Notes: generated from the letters alone by a model not told the origin. A stretch of DNA of 33,959 nucleotides from Akkermansia muciniphila (GCA_945861575.1 CAMAVD010000025.1:1-33959), one strand, 5' to 3'; positions 7,061 to 16,070 are shown, counted from the first letter of the stretch. Made by a program: numbers and translations.

Positions 7061-9661
7061 TTATGGTTTGAGGTATAGAAACAGTGTGCGCGGTGGGGTG
7101 TAATGCCAGGTGTCGTCCAGGAACGCGGTTGAGCCCTGGAGGGCATTGGTTCGGTAACCGCCGTACACGACCATTTCCGAGCCGGTCCACACGGCGGTGT
7201 GCTGCGCGCGCTCCGGCGGGGCATTCGTCGAGGACAACGTGTCGAGCCAGCCATCGGTCAAAGGATTGTAAATGCCTCCGTCGCGAAGGAAGTTTTCTCC
7301 AGCAAGACCGCCCCACACGATCATCCGCGTGCCATCCCAGACGGCGGTGTGCTGCGTCCGAGGCGATGGCGCGTGGTTGGTGGTGATCGCGGTCCAACTG
7401 TTGGCCACCCGGTTGTAACGTCCCCCGGTGTTCAGTTCGGAGGTCAGGTCAGTGCCGCCCCAGATCAGCATGTCATCGCCGGTCCACACCGCGCGATGCT
7501 CGGTGCGCGAGCCTGGGGCGTTGAGCGTTGGCAACGTTGTCCAGGTGTTGGCCGCCGAGTTGTAACGCCCGCCGGTGGAAAGCGCAGATTCCGAGGCAAC
7601 GCTTCCTCCGATGCCGCCCCAGACCAGCATCTCCGTGCCAGTCCACACGCCCGGCGCGCCAGTGCGCGCGGCAGGAGCCCCGTTGGTCGAGGTGGCGGTC
7701 CAAGTGTTGTTGGCCGGGTTGTAGCGGGCGCCGGTATTGACCAACGCGCCGTCGAGTCCACCCCATACAACCATCTGCGTGCCCGTCCACACCGCGGCGT
7801 GGCCGTTGCGTGCGGTGGGCGCGCCGCTCGTCGTCATCGCTGTCCAAAGCCCGGTGGCGGGATTGTAGCGGGCACCGGTGTTGAGAAAGTTCGGCCCAAC
7901 TCCGCCCCACACGATCATCTCGCTGCCGGTCCAGACCGCACTGTGCGTGACGCGGCCGGAAGGAGCGCCGTTGGTCGTGATAGGCGTCCACAAATTCAGC
8001 GACGGAACATAGCGCCCCCCGGTGTTCAGGTAGCGGTCGCCATCGAACCCGCCCCAGACGAGCACTTCGTTGCCTGTCCAGATCTCCGTATGGCCGCTGC
8101 GTTCGCTTCGCTCGCCCGTGGGTGGCGTGGGTGTCCAGACGTCGTTGGTCGCATGGTAGCGTCCGCCGAGGTCGCGGAGGACTTCGTTGAACCCGCCCCA
8201 AACAATCATCTCGCTGCCGCTCCAGAGGGTCGTGTGGCCTGTGCGCCCGGCGGGCCGGCTGGAGAAGGTCATGTTGCTCCAGGCGTTCGCTGTCGGGAAA
8301 TAACGGGCGCCGGAATCGAACAACCCGTTCGTGCCATCGGTGCCACCCCAGACGACCATACGATTGCCTGCCCACACTGCGTCATGGCGGAAGCGCGCGG
8401 CGGGAGCGCCTACGGTCGAGATCGGCGCCCAGGAATTGAGGGAGGGGCTGTAGCGCGCACCGTTGTTGAAATTTGAGCGCACGATGTCGAGGTTGCCCTC
8501 GGCGTATTGCCCACCCCACACGATCATCTCTGCGCCCGACCACGCGGCGGAATGGCCGAAGCGACGGAGCGGCGCGCCCCCAAGCGAGATGGGCGTCCAA
8601 TTGTTCGCGGCGAGGTTGTAGCGAAAGCCGTCGTTGTAGTTCGTCTGCGTGGTGCTGAAGCTGCCTGTGGAATCGCGCCCGCCCCAGACGATCATGTCGG
8701 TGCCGGTGAACACGGCTGAATAGTCCAGCCGTGGGCTGGGCGTGCCGACGTTGGGGAGAAAGGTCCACGTGTTCGCGGCGGGATTGTAGCGCGCACCGTC
8801 GTTGCGCGGCCCACCTCCCCCAAAAATGCTCCCGCTGCCGGTGAACGTGCCCCCCCACACAAGCATTTCGGAGCCGGTCCAAAATACGGAATGATTCTGC
8901 CGGTTGCCGCCGCCGGATACGATTGGCGTCCAGATGTCCGCTGCCGGGTTGTAGCGCGCGCCGGTGTTGGTGGTGACGGAACTGCCGCCTCCGAAGATGG
9001 AAAACGCGGGCGTAAGTCCACCCCACACAATCATCTCCGTCCCCGTCCACACCGCGCGATGATTGACACGCGGGGTTGGTGCATTGGTGGTGTTGATCGG
9101 CGTCCAAGTGCCGGCGGCGGGGTTGTAACGGGCACCGGTGTTCAGCGGGACACCGTTCTTGTCGTTACCGCCCCAGAGGATCATCTCCGTCCCCGTCCAC
9201 ACGGCGGAATGGCCACGCCGCGCCAGCACCGGCGGCAAACCCGTCGGTCCCGGCGCGCGTTGGAGCCATTCCTCCTCAATCAAACTGGCACGCCCCATTT
9301 TGACATAGCCGGCGCTGAGCAATTCCGGCGCATTGAACTGCTCGCTCAGCACGACGCCGCCGCCTCCGACAGCGCTCTGACCGCTCGCCGACAAATTCGC
9401 TACTGCCGCGCCGGCCGCGAGTTTGTTTGCTGTGATAACCCCGTTGGGCACTGTGCCCGCCGTCGTCGCGAACATCGCGTAAGGCGTGGGTGAGAGTGCC
9501 TGGCGCGGCGAGAGCATGGTGAAATCGCTTGCGCTACCGCCGGGCCGCACGCCGATCTCCAGCCAGCGTGCCGCCCCGTTGAACACCGCCCCAAAGTCCA
9601 ACATCACTGTGAACAGCCCGTTGCTCACGGCCACGGCGGAGTTGGTCTGGGGAACGGCCAC
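7061..9661 (-). CDS. Kelch-repeat protein with about 14 repeats, 5' end missing
   Basis: The protein consists of about 14 tandem units of 45-60 residues with the pattern HxAVWTGxEMIVWGG, then NTGARYNPAANTWTP, then a Pro-xx-R segment. These are kelch-type blades, enough for two seven-bladed propellers. Upstream is a short region (VAVSNGLFTVMLDFGAVFNG and LSPTPYAMFATTA) typical of proteins that normally begin with a signal peptide and about 60 more residues. Those residues are missing: the frame can be read back to a TAG at 9698-9700, and a hairpin repeat follows at once. The GTG at 9661 is used here only as a formal start. The C-terminus is LFLYLKP. Without a signal peptide the product probably is not exported, so the gene may be decayed. 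Confidence 0.75.
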   Translation of the reverse strand: MAVPQTNSAVAVSNGLFTVMLDFGAVFNGAARWLEIGVRPGGSASDFTMLSPRQALSPTPYAMFATTAGTVPNGVITANKLAAGAAVANLSASGQSAVGGGGVVLSEQFNAPELLSAGYVKMGRASLIEEEWLQRAPGPTGLPPVLARRGHSAVWTGTEMILWGGNDKNGVPLNTGARYNPAAGTWTPINTTNAPTPRVNHRAVWTGTEMIVWGGLTPAFSIFGGGSSVTTNTGARYNPAADIWTPIVSGGGNRQNHSVFWTGSEMLVWGGTFTGSGSIFGGGGPRNDGARYNPAANTWTFLPNVGTPSPRLDYSAVFTGTDMIVWGGRDSTGSFSTTQTNYNDGFRYNLAANNWTPISLGGAPLRRFGHSAAWSGAEMIVWGGQYAEGNLDIVRSNFNNGARYSPSLNSWAPISTVGAPAARFRHDAVWAGNRMVVWGGTDGTNGLFDSGARYFPTANAWSNMTFSSRPAGRTGHTTLWSGSEMIVWGGFNEVLRDLGGRYHATNDVWTPTPPTGERSERSGHTEIWTGNEVLVWGGFDGDRYLNTGGRYVPSLNLWTPITTNGAPSGRVTHSAVWTGSEMIVWGGVGPNFLNTGARYNPATGLWTAMTTSGAPTARNGHAAVWTGTQMVVWGGLDGALVNTGARYNPANNTWTATSTNGAPAARTGAPGVWTGTEMLVWGGIGGSVASESALSTGGRYNSAANTWTTLPTLNAPGSRTEHRAVWTGDDMLIWGGTDLTSELNTGGRYNRVANSWTAITTNHAPSPRTQHTAVWDGTRMIVWGGLAGENFLRDGGIYNPLTDGWLDTLSSTNAPPERAQHTAVWTGSEMVVYGGYRTNALQGSTAFLDDTWHYTPPRTLFLYLKP

Positions 9662-9704
9662 GACCGTGCCCGCGGCCAGCGAGTCGAGAACCGCGACCTA
9701 AATC

Positions 9705-9766
9705 GCATCCTCCTCACCTGCCCTTCTCCCCGTTGATTGGGGAGAAAGGGCTCAGAGGGAGGATGC
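9705..9766. repeat. Long hairpin element between metalloprotease and kelch genes
   Basis: GCATCCTCC at 9705-9713 pairs perfectly with GGAGGATGC at 9758-9766. Inside, CCCTTCTCCCC (9721-9731) pairs with GGGGAGAAAGGG (9739-9750, one bulged A) around the loop GTTGATT. Hairpins built on CTCCCC-GTTG-GGGGAG are, as I know them, common mobile-looking intergenic repeats in several bacterial groups. It lies just after the stop of the metalloprotease gene and at the point where the kelch frame loses its 5' end. It may also end transcription. Confidence 0.6.
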
Positions 9767-9777
9767 AGGGGGGCCCT

Positions 9778-12700
9778 TCAGGGATTGATCAGCCGGAAGA
9801 ACCGGTCGTTGGGGGTTCCGGGCGTTTGCACATAGATCCAGCCTGCGTCTACTACCTGGGACTCAGGAACCGCCGCCCAATTGCCGCCCTGGAGCAGACC
9901 AGAGGCGCGGAGTGACCAGTTGTTGTAGGCGGCCGACCAGCTGAGCTCATAGGTGTCACCCGTCTTTTGGATGAACAGTTTGGGGGAGTCGGAAGACAGC
10001 TCGCCAGTAAGCTGCAGATCAAAGGCGAGGTCGGTGTCCGATCCCGAGGATTGGTGCACCTCCACGGCGAGCAGGTTGCGACCCGCAACCAGCTTGGTCC
10101 GGTCGATAAGGTAGTGCCGCCATTTCAGCCGATCCGCAGACGGAGTCTCCGAAAGCGACCAGTTGCCAAGACCGGCCAAGCTGTCCAGGTTGTCGAGCAG
10201 CACACGGTTACCATTCAAGTAGACTGCGGCACCATCATCCCGTTGCAACAGCAGATGCAGCGCTCGGTACACCCCCGGATCCGCCACGTCGAACACCCTG
10301 CGGAAGAGCACGCTCGCGTTCCGGGCGGCGCCGGAGGCGTTGTCGTCATTCACGAGGGTGCTCTCGCCGCCCACCCCGTAGCCCAGTCGCGCAAAGCCGA
10401 CGTTCCAATCGTCTGTCACATGCGATCCCAGCCGCCAGGAGACGTCGGGGTACTGTGCCTGATCCCAGTAGGTCCAAACGTCGCCCGGCGGAATCAACAC
10501 ATCTTCGCCGTTGAGCGGAGCAACGGGAACCGCATCCAGCTCCAGGTCGAAACTGAGATCCCCGGGAGCCCCGATTGTCGGTTTGACCGATTGGTGAATC
10601 TCCACCGCCAGGACGTTGCGCCCGACGCGAAGGTTGGCGGTGGACTCGGTGCTGGAAATCCAGGCGTCCTCCGCAATGCCGGTGATGTCCGTCACGGCGG
10701 GCGTGGCGTCGTCGTAGGTCCGCGGCATATTACTGGTCGCAATGGCGGTTCCGTTGAGGTAGACCACCGCTCCATCATCCCGGAGCAGGCGAAGGCGCAG
10801 TGCGCTGAAGTCGGCGGGGTTCGCCACGTTGAACGACTTGCGGAAATAGGTGGTCACGCGATACGGAGTGACCGAAACCAAACCCACCTCATCGCCGTCG
10901 CCGTATCCAAGCTGACTGTATCCCGTGCGCCAGGCTCGGTCGTCCAGGTCCGGGTCGGTGAAGTCCACAATACCGACCCGAGGCACCACCGGAAGGGGAT
11001 CCACCCAATAGCGCCAGAGGTCGCCACTCTTGATCAGCGCGACATCCTTGGACGCGATGGGCAGAGGCGTGCTGACGCGGAAAGTGAACAGGACGCCGAC
11101 AGGCGGCGATCCATCCGACACCCGAACAAGGATGAGACTCTGTCCTGCAACACCCGGAGCTGGGGTGATGCGCAGCCACCGGCGATTCGGAGTGTTCCCG
11201 GGAAGGATTTGCAGACCGGACACGGGGACTACAGCCGCATTGGCGGAACCGGCGGTGACGGTAAGGCTGCCGGCAGGGGTGTCCACATCATCGACCTGGA
11301 TTTCGATCATCGGGGGGATTTCCCCGAGGGCCACGGTCACAGGTTGGAGCGGCTTGATGGTGGGAGGATCGTCCACCGGCGTGACAGTGAGCTTGAAGCG
11401 CCGCCAGGTTTCGCTGCCACCATCGCTGACCTTGAGGGTGATCTCGGTAACGCCGCTGGCGTTCGGCCGAGGCGTCATGCTGATGGTCCGCTGCAGGGTC
11501 AGAAAGTTGAACCCGAACTTGATGTCTTCATCCCGGACCAGGGAGGGATTTGAGGATTCTGCGCTCAGCTGCAGAGTGCCGGGAGGCGTCTCCGCTTCTG
11601 CGGCCGAGAAGGAGTAGGGGCCTGCCACGGTATCCTCTGGGGAAACTTTGTCGGTGATCACGCTGACCGTGGGTGCTTGAAGCATGGCCAGGTCGCAGTC
11701 GAAGCTCACATCCCCGCCCAGGAGAATTCCGCGCGACAGGGAACCTGAGTCATGCACCTCGATGGCGAGAGTGTGAAACGCACCGGGGCGGACCTGGCTG
11801 TAGTCGAGCGGAATGATGGTCCAGGCGGATTCATCAACCCCCTCGACACTGGAGGCCGCTCGGGTGGTGTGGCCGACCTTGCCGACAGGCATGTTTTGTC
11901 GCCAGACCTCGACTCCATCGATATGGACCACAGCCCCGTCATCGCAGAGGAGTCGCAGAGTGAGGGTCCCGGACGCGGATACCGGGAGAAAGAAGGATTT
12001 CCGGAAGTAACACGTGGTGCGGCTCTTGGCGGGCGCTGCCAGCACGGTGTATCCTGCGGGAACCAAAAGCCCCTGATTGTAGACGAACCGGGAGGAGTCC
12101 AGCTTCCAGGAGCTATCGGCAAAGCTGGGCGATTTCCAGTCCGCCGGAGGGGCTGCATCGGCGTCCCAGTAGCGCCAGGTGGCCCCGCTGACGAAAAGGC
12201 TGGTGCCGGGCGTCACGCCCTGCACGGTCACCTTGAACTGCTCCGTGCTTTTGAGAACTCCGTCGCTCACCTGAACGGTGATAGTGGCCACCCCGTGCTT
12301 GTTCTGACCGGGGTCGAGCGTGATGCGACGGTTGCCGCCTCCGACACTGCCCAGGGTGATGCTACCGGCCGGGAACAGGGAGGTGTTATCGGAGGTTGCG
12401 GTGACCACCAAGCTCGACGGATCCGACGTGGGGTCGTTCACGACAAAGGGAACGTTCGCCAGCACCGTATCCTCTTTCATGATCTGGTCGCTGATCGCCG
12501 AAATGGTGGGCGGTTTGTTGTTTACGATCTGGAAGTTCGCCGTGATCGTGCGAACGCCACCCTGCATGTCGGAGACGATGCACTTGATCGTCTTGGTTCC
12601 CGTGCTATTGAAGGTGCATCCCACGGTCGGGGAGTTGTCAAGGATGCCCGCACCGGGAATTTGCCAGTGATAGGCGATCTCATCCCCGTCGGCATCACTC

Positions 12701-14874
12701 ACATCGGCCGTGAAGAAGACCTTCTGCCCGACAGCGCCTGAGGGAGTCCAGAAGAGGATGCTGCCGTTGGGTGCATGGTTGCCTGAGGGCGTGCCGTGGT
12801 TGATCTGCACCACCAGTTTGCCCGAATCCGGATCCGCCGAGATAGAGGTGATGTGCACCTTCTGTCCATACTTCGTGAAGGAAAAGGTCCGACCGGGAAG
12901 GAGCGGTGAATCAAGGTTGCCATCAATGTCGTCGTTCGGCTCGTGGTTCGGGGTCTCGGGCGTCGCATCGAGCAGGTACACCTTGGGGGAGTTGGGCTTG
13001 AGCAGGCGAATCTGCGCCCCTTTCGCAAGCAGCGGATTGGTGGGATCCTGCAGCCGGTACTCAATAGACAGTGAGTCCTCGTAGCTCAAGACGGCCCCAG
13101 GCACGTTGAAGGGAACCTGAAGCCCCCGCACTCCGCTCTCCTCCTCCAGATCATGCTCCCGGAGGGTGTAACGGCCATCGGTGGTGGCCAGGGGAAAGCT
13201 GGGATCCTCCAGCCAGTGAAGCCATTGCTTGTACCGAACGTTGAAGTCCTCCGCCCCCCTGCCCATTCTGCAGTAGCGGTCCCCATACTCGGAGAATGTC
13301 TCGTAGATGGGGATCCCAAGAAAGGTGTCGATGAGCTGGGGGGTGGTGTAGAGATTCGAGGAATGGGCGAGTCCGAGATTGTGCCCAACCTCGTGCAATC
13401 CGACCCGGATGGCGCTCTCCACCGTTTTGGAGCGTAGGAAGCTGAGGCCCTCACCCACCCGGCCAAGGCCGCCCCACCAGACCACATCGCCCTGATCATC
13501 CTTAATGGGAGCATCCCCGGCGATGACGATGAGATAGTCGTAGGTCCAGAAGGGACGTCCGTTAGCCATCGCCCAAATCCCGGCCAGTGTCCAGATGGAG
13601 CTGACCGAATCGTCCGTCTGCCCGTCATCGTTGTCCGCGTCATAATAGCCGGCCGAGTGTGGCAGATTGAGCACGGGGGTGACGAACGATCCGTTGGCAC
13701 CTACGGAGCGAATGTTGATCCGGCCGTAGGACCAATCGTTGAAGGCCGAGTCGATGCCCGAGATGACGTCCTCACAGTCTCCTTCGCTGAGGTTCTGGTA
13801 GGCCGTTCCGAGGAACTTCACGCGCACGATTCCGATATTCTTGTTTCCGGTCGTCCAGGCGGAGTTTCCGCTGCCCAGGAAGTTGGGAACGGCTTCCCCG
13901 GCTCCGCCGCTGGCTGCGACAACCTGTGGCGCAGGCCGCACACCGAACCCAGGCGGGCGTAGCGCCTCAGTGGAGGCCGATTGGGCCAACCGATCGCGTG
14001 CGTGTTCCTTACCGCAGTACACATCCACCTGGCTGCCAACCTGGATCGCGGTCTCATCGCCCCGGCTTGAGGAGGCCTGCCCCGAGGTCGGGCAGACGGG
14101 CTCGCCAGTCAATCCGGCCCGGACTAGGTCCACCTCCATGGGCTCCAATACACGCCCCGGCCACTCGCTCAGAGCCAGCCGAGTGCCGATGGCAATCCCG
14201 TGCATAGGGATGTTCATGCGGGTAGGTTGGTCCTCGCGGAGTCCATAAACATAGGCCTCAAACTCGCGTCCGTCACTCAAGGTGGCGGTGTGTGTGACCA
14301 CCTGGCTTCCACGGGGGGGGTTCTTCACCGGCGCACCTGCGGCCGTCACCCGCAAATCTCCATCGCCATCCACTCGTTCCTCAAGCAGCGCGGTGACCGA
14401 CGTCGGCAGCACCTTCCGCACGCTCTCCGGCACCGCTCGATCCAGCGCCCTGCTGGGATCCACCCGGATCAAAAGTTTCATGGCCTCGCGGCGAGTGGTG
14501 GCTAGTGCCACCCCCTGAGCCTCCGCATCCGTCTTGCCGGCCGGGGACAGGGCCGCATAGGCGTTAGCCCATCGCTGAAACTCCGCCAGGGGTGCCTCAG
14601 GGACAGGCTGAGCCCACAAACCTGCTTGGTTGGGGGGCAGAGCTCGATCGGGCGCCACAACCTGCCGAACAGGCTTGGGGAGTTCGGACTGGACGGTGGC
14701 CTGCAGGGGCGGCGTAGGGGCGGCATCCGTCCCAGGAGAAGGAGCCTTCTCCAACCAAAACCAACTGGCAGCGGCGGCGGAGAGAAAAAGGCTCAATACA
14801 ATCACAGGGCGACGGGGAGAGCGAGGATGGACGCCCACATTGGACACGGTGACCGGCTTGTTGTGAAGGCTCAT
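9778..14874 (-). CDS. Secreted metzincin metalloprotease with PKD, cadherin-like and three accessory modules
   Basis: The protein has 1698 residues. Residues 21-40 form a membrane or signal segment. The zinc site is HEVGHNLGLAH (494-504, HExxHxxGxxH) with a Met-turn CRMG near 535-538, so it is a metzincin-type peptidase; the upstream region (about 60-320) is probably a propeptide. A PKD-like domain (from about 698) is followed by cadherin-like repeats (about 790, 1066 and 1166). A module of about 170 residues appears three times, at about 888, 1276 and 1455. Its marks are a W-x-YW start, TTYFRKSF, LRLLRDDGAVVYLNG, NLLAVEVHQS and DLSFDLEL. The last 65 residues end in RFFRLINP and match the tail module of the 6467 gene. 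Role: secreted or surface protein degradation; the accessory modules probably bind polymer or cell surface. Confidence 0.87.
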   Translation of the reverse strand: MSLHNKPVTVSNVGVHPRSPRRPVIVLSLFLSAAAASWFWLEKAPSPGTDAAPTPPLQATVQSELPKPVRQVVAPDRALPPNQAGLWAQPVPEAPLAEFQRWANAYAALSPAGKTDAEAQGVALATTRREAMKLLIRVDPSRALDRAVPESVRKVLPTSVTALLEERVDGDGDLRVTAAGAPVKNPPRGSQVVTHTATLSDGREFEAYVYGLREDQPTRMNIPMHGIAIGTRLALSEWPGRVLEPMEVDLVRAGLTGEPVCPTSGQASSSRGDETAIQVGSQVDVYCGKEHARDRLAQSASTEALRPPGFGVRPAPQVVAASGGAGEAVPNFLGSGNSAWTTGNKNIGIVRVKFLGTAYQNLSEGDCEDVISGIDSAFNDWSYGRINIRSVGANGSFVTPVLNLPHSAGYYDADNDDGQTDDSVSSIWTLAGIWAMANGRPFWTYDYLIVIAGDAPIKDDQGDVVWWGGLGRVGEGLSFLRSKTVESAIRVGLHEVGHNLGLAHSSNLYTTPQLIDTFLGIPIYETFSEYGDRYCRMGRGAEDFNVRYKQWLHWLEDPSFPLATTDGRYTLREHDLEEESGVRGLQVPFNVPGAVLSYEDSLSIEYRLQDPTNPLLAKGAQIRLLKPNSPKVYLLDATPETPNHEPNDDIDGNLDSPLLPGRTFSFTKYGQKVHITSISADPDSGKLVVQINHGTPSGNHAPNGSILFWTPSGAVGQKVFFTADVSDADGDEIAYHWQIPGAGILDNSPTVGCTFNSTGTKTIKCIVSDMQGGVRTITANFQIVNNKPPTISAISDQIMKEDTVLANVPFVVNDPTSDPSSLVVTATSDNTSLFPAGSITLGSVGGGNRRITLDPGQNKHGVATITVQVSDGVLKSTEQFKVTVQGVTPGTSLFVSGATWRYWDADAAPPADWKSPSFADSSWKLDSSRFVYNQGLLVPAGYTVLAAPAKSRTTCYFRKSFFLPVSASGTLTLRLLCDDGAVVHIDGVEVWRQNMPVGKVGHTTRAASSVEGVDESAWTIIPLDYSQVRPGAFHTLAIEVHDSGSLSRGILLGGDVSFDCDLAMLQAPTVSVITDKVSPEDTVAGPYSFSAAEAETPPGTLQLSAESSNPSLVRDEDIKFGFNFLTLQRTISMTPRPNASGVTEITLKVSDGGSETWRRFKLTVTPVDDPPTIKPLQPVTVALGEIPPMIEIQVDDVDTPAGSLTVTAGSANAAVVPVSGLQILPGNTPNRRWLRITPAPGVAGQSLILVRVSDGSPPVGVLFTFRVSTPLPIASKDVALIKSGDLWRYWVDPLPVVPRVGIVDFTDPDLDDRAWRTGYSQLGYGDGDEVGLVSVTPYRVTTYFRKSFNVANPADFSALRLRLLRDDGAVVYLNGTAIATSNMPRTYDDATPAVTDITGIAEDAWISSTESTANLRVGRNVLAVEIHQSVKPTIGAPGDLSFDLELDAVPVAPLNGEDVLIPPGDVWTYWDQAQYPDVSWRLGSHVTDDWNVGFARLGYGVGGESTLVNDDNASGAARNASVLFRRVFDVADPGVYRALHLLLQRDDGAAVYLNGNRVLLDNLDSLAGLGNWSLSETPSADRLKWRHYLIDRTKLVAGRNLLAVEVHQSSGSDTDLAFDLQLTGELSSDSPKLFIQKTGDTYELSWSAAYNNWSLRASGLLQGGNWAAVPESQVVDAGWIYVQTPGTPNDRFFRLINP

Positions 14875-14962
14875 AAGAATTAGATCGTGTTAAGTCGCGG
14901 AGTCAGGGCTCCCACTTGCGAGTAGACCCTGTGGTCTCTATTTGGGACTTCCAACGGGCACT

Positions 14963-14990
14963 ATTACACGCAATCGGCTTTCGGAGTCAA
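14963..14990 (-). promoter_or_regulatory. Possible promoter of the metalloprotease gene
   Basis: On the minus strand TTGACT (14985-14990) and TGTAAT (14963-14968) are 16 bases apart. They lie about 90 bases before the ATG at 14874. The rest of 14875-15180 holds no gene. Confidence 0.35.
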
Positions 14991-15113
14991 TAAGTCTACT
15001 ACGCTTCCATCAGCAACTGCACCTTCCGGGTCCGCTGGCACCTGCTTTGGAACCAGGAGATAGAGTACGATTTACTTAGAGCCCAGGGGATCGACTTTAG
15101 ATTCAGAACTCCT

Positions 15114-15148
15114 GACCTGGAGTGGAATCCAGGTCCGTCGACTTTTTT
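15114..15148 (+). terminator. Possible rho-independent terminator
   Basis: GACCTGGA (15114-15121) and TCCAGGTC (15128-15135) form an 8-base stem with a 6-base loop. A run of six T lies at 15143-15148, seven bases past the stem, which is farther than ideal. No complete plus-strand gene precedes it; it may be left over from a lost gene, or act on the minus strand as an unrelated hairpin. Confidence 0.3.
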
Positions 15149-15180
15149 CAAAAGAACCAGCTTAAGGAAAGGAGGATAGA

Positions 15181-15993
15181 GTGAGCCAGCGGCTAAACCG
15201 CGAGGGCTTCCATTGTGAAACCGCCGCCACCGCAAACGAAGCGATCCAGCGCCTGCAAGAAGGTGGCTACGAATCGCTCATTTCGGACATCCACATGGAG
15301 GGCAACGTGCAGTTGGAATTCGTAGCCCGGGTCGCGGCGACGGCCGCAGGCCTGCCGGTGATTGTGTTGACCGGTTATCCCACCGTGGAGACCGCCGCCC
15401 GCGCGGTCGGCTTGCGGGTGACCGCCTATCTGACGAAGCCTCCGGACCTGGGCACCCTGTGCAGCACCCTGCGCGAGGCCGTCCACGATTACCGCGCTAC
15501 GCGACGGCTGCGCGACGGCTGGCAACGCCTACAAGACTGGAGTGCCGAGCTTGAGCGATTGCGAAGCGTCTTCGAACAATCCGCGACCAACGACCGCGCC
15601 GACGCCCTGCGCGGATACGTCCAGTTGAGCCTGCGCAATCTCGCGATCTGGCTGGTGGAGCTCGATCAATTGATGACGGCCGAAGACGCCAAATCGACGG
15701 TCAGTCGGGAGCAATTTGGCCACCGCCGCGAGCAGCTCCTCGATCTTGAAGGGTTTGGCCAACGTCCGCGCCGCGCCCGCGGACCGGCCAATCTTCAGAT
15801 ATTCTTCGGGCGTATTGTGCCCGCCGCCCGACAGCGCGATGACCGGCAGGTTGGGGTGGCTGCGTCGCAGCGAGAGGATCAGTTCAATGCCCTCCATCTC
15901 GGGCATCACGATGTCCGTGATGCACAGGTCCGCGGGGGCTTCCTCGCTCCATTTCAGCGCGATTCGAGCATCGCCTGTATCTCGATTTCGTAG
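15181..15993 (+). pseudogene. Response regulator lacking its first beta-strand; C-terminus fused to antisense of the next gene
   Basis: From GTG at 15181, after a good AGGAGG site, the frame reads SQRLNREGFHCETAATANEA and on through a receiver domain: phospho-acceptor Asp36 in LISDIHM, Thr64 in VLTGYP, Lys86 in YLTKPPD. The usual first strand with its acidic pair (like ILVVDDD) is missing, and the in-frame codons upstream soon hit TAA at 15163. After the receiver comes a helical region (to about residue 170) as in regulators with a coiled tail. From about 15695 the frame runs into the antisense of the convergent regulator and ends at 15993 as arginine-rich nonsense. It is read as truncated at both ends. 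Without the acidic pair, phosphorylation is unlikely. Confidence 0.7.
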
Positions 15994-16064
15994 CCGACGC
16001 GTTTCAGCGCGCGGCACAGCCCTAGTCGCAGGGCTTCGTCGTCGATGAGGAGGATGCGCGCCAT
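15529..16064 (-). pseudogene. Receiver-only response regulator (CheY-like) with one-base frameshift
   Basis: The gene starts with ATG at 16064, six bases after the histidine kinase stop, so it was the kinase's operon partner. The first frame reads MARILLIDDEALRLGLCRAL, KRVGYEIE, then goes out of frame and stops. Dropping one base restores a full receiver: DTGDARIALKWSEEAP, LCITDIVMPEMEGIEL (phospho-Asp), VIALSGGG, LAKPFKIEELLAAVAKLLP. The break is at about 15980-15982, where GAGAT stands for an expected GAGGAT on the coding strand. Homology ends near 15700 but the frame has no stop until 15529, inside the convergent regulator. It is either a real loss or a sequencing error; the missing stop codon argues for real decay. 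Confidence 0.75.
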
Positions 16065-16070
16065 AAAACG

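Noticed and set aside
7199-8476. A 425-codon plus-strand frame opposite the kelch gene
   Set aside because: Its periodic sequence only mirrors the kelch repeats on the other strand.
7061-9300. Regular DNA repeats that might suggest a CRISPR array
   Set aside because: The period is about 140-170 bases with diverged copies inside an open reading frame; these are kelch codons, not repeats and spacers.
9967-11553. A 528-codon plus-strand frame opposite the metalloprotease
   Set aside because: Antisense shadow of the repeated accessory modules; composition is histidine/arginine-rich and no domain is visible.
15040-15115. tRNA-like look of a stretch on the minus strand
   Set aside because: No T-loop GTTCGANTC and no pairable acceptor stem.
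15529-15700. C-terminal extension of the minus-strand regulator as a new output domain
   Set aside because: It is the antisense of the convergent regulator's helical tail and has no independent features.
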